DNA from: Lachnospiraceae bacterium
GTDB taxonomy: Bacteria; Bacillota; Clostridia; Lachnospirales; Lachnospiraceae
Assembly (NCBI GenBank): GCA_022793375.1
Contig: JAAWCS010000053.1
Span: 1 to 52,453, forward strand
Length of the DNA stretch: 52,453 nt
Direction: 5' to 3'
The notes under the pieces were generated by a model. It made no database searches, was not told the DNA's origin, and saw only the letters and a program-made list of their open reading frames with translations. Both the position numbers and the translations under genes were made by a program. Shown in pieces: positions 50,773 through 52,453 of this stretch. Each line of letters opens with the position of its first letter. Within the stretch, counting starts at the first letter, position 1.

Positions 50773-50795
50773 CTGCCGCACCTTTGGCAGCAGCC
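50771..50795 (-). terminator. Hairpin between PTS IIC and aldolase genes
   Basis: GCTGCC (50772-50777) pairs with GGCAGC (50786-50791), and the outer bases extend it. The minus-strand tract is only CCTTTCC, so this is at most a partial terminator or a processing site. Confidence 0.4.
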
Positions 50796-50823
50796 CCTGT
50801 TTTCGTTACTTTCATGCCTTAAC

Positions 50824-51930
50824 TCAGTGCTTTTCAATCACAAAATCCAGGCCGTCCTCCGACGATTTGGTCTCATTCATCATGCCCAGTACATCGGTTC
50901 CCAGATCATCGTAAGCCTCATCCGCTTCGGTGACCGGCTTCTTAATCACCGCCAGCACCACGCCGGTGATCACGCTGCCGATCGCCAGCGCCAGGCAGAA
51001 CTGCAACGGGTTTGTAAACAACGGCACCGTCAGCATGCCGCCGTGCGGAATCGGCGAACCCGTTCCCCATACCATGCACAGCGCGCCCGCTACGGCCGAA
51101 CCGCAGCAGCAGGAAAATACGACGCGTACAATGTCGCGGGCCGCGATCGGAATCACACCCTCTGTAATCATGCAGACGCCCATCGGCACCGCCGCCTTCA
51201 ATGCCTCCTTCTCCGACTTGGTGAATTTGTTTCGCGCCAGCAGGCAGGCGATCGCAATGCCAAAAGGAGGAATCATCGAACCGACAAACTTCACGGACTC
51301 CGGCCCGATTACGCCGTCCACCATCAGACCGTTGACAAACGTAGACATAGTTTTGTTGACCGGACCGCCAAAGTCAAAGCAGGCCATTACGCCCAGCACC
51401 GCGCCGAATACGATCTTAGAGCCGGTCTGCAGATTCGTAATCCAACCGGTCAGCATCTCCTGCAGCCAGACAAACGGAATCCCCACAACCGTATACATCA
51501 GCACGCTTGCCACAGCCGATACCAGCACCGGGATCACCATGATCGGCATCAGACCCTGCATGGATTTCGGCAGCTTGATATATTTTTTCACCGTAAAGAC
51601 GAGAAATCCTACCAGAAAGCCGCCCACGATACCGCCGATGAAACCGGCTTTGATCTCGGTGCAGACAAAGCCGACGATTAGGCCGGGCACAATACCGGGC
51701 TTATCCGACAGAGAATACGCCACGCCCGCCGTGATGACCGGTACCACCATACTCATTCCGTACTGGCCCACTTTGTACAGATAATATCCCAGTCCTGCCG
51801 TCGAGTTGCGTACATCGCTGTCTACCACCTGGCCCAGCGCCATGCACAAGCCGGCCGCCACTACCAGCGGAATCATGTAACTGATCGCTGTTAAAATATG
51901 TTTCTTAATGTTGCCGAATTTACCCTTCAT
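50824..51930 (-). CDS. PTS fructose-type EIIC permease
   Basis: A 368-residue membrane protein with roughly nine to ten hydrophobic helices (YMIPLVVAAGLCMALG; GGIVGGFLVGFLVFTVKKYI; VLVSAVASVLMYTVVGIPFVW) and the conserved GSPIPHGGMLTVPLF and ACFDFGGPVNKT of the fructose-type permease family. It imports a hexose or sugar derivative with concurrent phosphorylation by EIIB. The specificity cannot be read. The start is 59 bases after the EIIB stop, across the TGAAAACAC element. An acidic C-terminal tail follows. Confidence 0.93.
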   Translation of the reverse strand: MKGKFGNIKKHILTAISYMIPLVVAAGLCMALGQVVDSDVRNSTAGLGYYLYKVGQYGMSMVVPVITAGVAYSLSDKPGIVPGLIVGFVCTEIKAGFIGGIVGGFLVGFLVFTVKKYIKLPKSMQGLMPIMVIPVLVSAVASVLMYTVVGIPFVWLQEMLTGWITNLQTGSKIVFGAVLGVMACFDFGGPVNKTMSTFVNGLMVDGVIGPESVKFVGSMIPPFGIAIACLLARNKFTKSEKEALKAAVPMGVCMITEGVIPIAARDIVRVVFSCCCGSAVAGALCMVWGTGSPIPHGGMLTVPLFTNPLQFCLALAIGSVITGVVLAVIKKPVTEADEAYDDLGTDVLGMMNETKSSEDGLDFVIEKH

Positions 51931-51957
51931 CTTATATCCCTCTCTTTCTTTCGTATG

Positions 51958-51980
51958 CCCGTGTTTTCAGGGCATAATGG
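51958..51980 (-). repeat. TGAAAACAC hairpin element between EIIB and EIIC genes
   Basis: On the minus strand ATGCCC-TGAAAACAC-GGGCAT forms a six-pair stem with the same loop as at 14810 and 17141. It lies shortly before the EIIC ribosome-binding site. Confidence 0.8.
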
Positions 51981-51989
51981 AACGCCCCT

Positions 51990-52307
51990 TTAAGCGTCTG
52001 CTTCCAACGCTTTTTCAATCTTTCGCAAAAGTTCCACCGGGTTTTTGATCGCCGCTGCCGTACCGACGCGGATCACGGTCTTTCCTTTAAACCGTGCTTC
52101 CCCGGAGACCTTTACGTCCACGGCCAGAATCACCACATCCGCCTCCGCAATCTCCTGCTGCGTCAGCTCATTCTCAACGCCGATCGTCCCCTGCGTTTCG
52201 ATTTTTGCCGTATGACCCAGTTTTTCCGCTGCGCGGGTCAGCTTCTCCTGTGCCATATACGTGTGCGCGATTCCCGCCGTACAGGCGGCAATTCCCACAA
52301 TTTTCAT
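51990..52307 (-). CDS. PTS fructose-type EIIB
   Basis: A 105-residue soluble subunit. The phosphorylated cysteine lies in the motif VGIAACTAGIAHTYMAQE (Cys at residue 9). It passes phosphate from EIIA to the sugar during import by the EIIC encoded next. No EIIA gene is in the window; it may be just beyond the right end. The start is preceded by AGGAGGAG. Confidence 0.94.
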   Translation of the reverse strand: MKIVGIAACTAGIAHTYMAQEKLTRAAEKLGHTAKIETQGTIGVENELTQQEIAEADVVILAVDVKVSGEARFKGKTVIRVGTAAAIKNPVELLRKIEKALEADA

Positions 52308-52325
52308 GAATTCTCCTCCTCGTAT

Positions 52326-52365
52326 AATAAGTTTGTAAGCAGGTAAAACAGCTTACAGACTTATT
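52326..52365. repeat. 15-bp inverted repeat upstream of EIIB
   Basis: Arms 52326-52340 and 52351-52365 are complementary with one mismatch, around a ten-base loop. The structure ends 20 bases from the EIIB start. It may be an operator, an antiterminator site or, read on plus, a terminator with TTTTTT. Confidence 0.7.
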
Positions 52366-52392
52366 CTTTTTTGGTATAAATGGTAAGGACAT

Positions 52393-52453
52393 CTAAGAGG
52401 AACTCCCCTCATCCCGATTCCCATCTATACAGTTAATAGTTACATTTTCCATA
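52393..52453 (-). CDS. C-terminal end of an upstream gene (partial, unidentified)
   Basis: An open minus-strand frame enters from the right end and stops at 52393-52395, giving ...NVTINCIDGNRDEGSSS. If real, it ends 86 bases before the PTS EIIB gene. That position often holds a regulator or EIIA gene, but the fragment is too short to tell. Confidence 0.35.
   Translation of the reverse strand, partial: MENVTINCIDGNRDEGSSS

Noticed and set aside
1..52453. tRNA, rRNA, insertion sequence, integrase or phage genes
   Set aside because: No cloverleaf, rRNA signature, transposase or integrase motif was recognised in reading either strand. A tRNAscan or Infernal run would be decisive.

Overview
The window reads as chromosomal DNA of a moderately GC-rich anaerobic Firmicute, most likely Lachnospiraceae or a close Clostridia relative. 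The main evidence is an adjacent pair of genes that I recognise as the DUF5716 and DUF5717 families, a ~1,400-residue acyl-CoA dehydratase activase-like protein, an ECF-type ThiW, ferredoxin-domain aldo/keto reductase and PflA-like radical-SAM genes, and strong Shine-Dalgarno (AGGAGG-type) starts throughout. Most genes lie on the minus strand. The plus strand is generally C-rich, so the leading strand probably runs with the minus-strand genes. No rRNA, tRNA, insertion sequence, phage gene or CRISPR array was seen. Family names come from memory and motif reading, not from a search.

Layout from left to right. 1-850: a truncated BceA-type ABC ATPase gene, then an AT-rich stretch without a convincing gene. 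850-4300: nadE, divergent from a metallo-beta-lactamase-fold hydrolase, then aroK. 4450-10160: an uncharacterised three-gene cluster (a helical/TPR-like protein, an actin/Hsp70-like DUF5716 protein and a 1,191-residue DUF5717 protein), preceded by a perfect 53-bp direct repeat. 10390-14350: rarA, an LCP-family cell-wall ligase with a repetitive cytoplasmic tail, and a polysaccharide deacetylase. 14450-19050: a thiamin salvage operon with a mapped promoter and TPP riboswitch (thiE, thiD, thiW, thiM, and a HAD phosphatase read through into a thiamin-binding domain). 19100-26000: a TfoX-GyrI fusion, a WYL regulator, a radical-SAM protein, nagA, an M18 aminopeptidase and an aldo/keto reductase. 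26150-28470 (+): DAHP synthase and a diaminopimelate-decarboxylase-like gene. 28600-31000: pyruvate kinase and a rhomboid-like membrane protein. 31260-35510 (+): the activase. 35540-40290: hisH-hisF-ung-uppP-ygjP-like-metallophosphoesterase. 40550-41365 (+): an rRNA/tRNA methyltransferase. 41490-44690: two divergent ankyrin-repeat proteins with back-to-back promoters. 44810-52450: a sugar-acid operon (PTS IIB, PTS IIC, class II aldolase, Fe-alcohol dehydrogenase, LarA-family racemase/epimerase, PfkB kinase, 6-phosphogluconate dehydrogenase).

How the genes work together. The thiamin genes form a complete salvage set: thiazole uptake by ThiW, ThiM and ThiD kinases, and ThiE coupling, all under TPP control. 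The right-hand operon pairs PTS uptake with oxidation, epimerisation, phosphorylation and aldol cleavage, which suggests use of an aldonate or related sugar acid through nickel-pincer LarA chemistry. The least explained features are the DUF5716/DUF5717/TPR cluster, a small dispersed hairpin (loop TGAAAACAC, with a compensatory base change) found just upstream of several ribosome-binding sites, and a second family of GC-rich leader repeats shared by nadE, thiE and the trmH-like gene.
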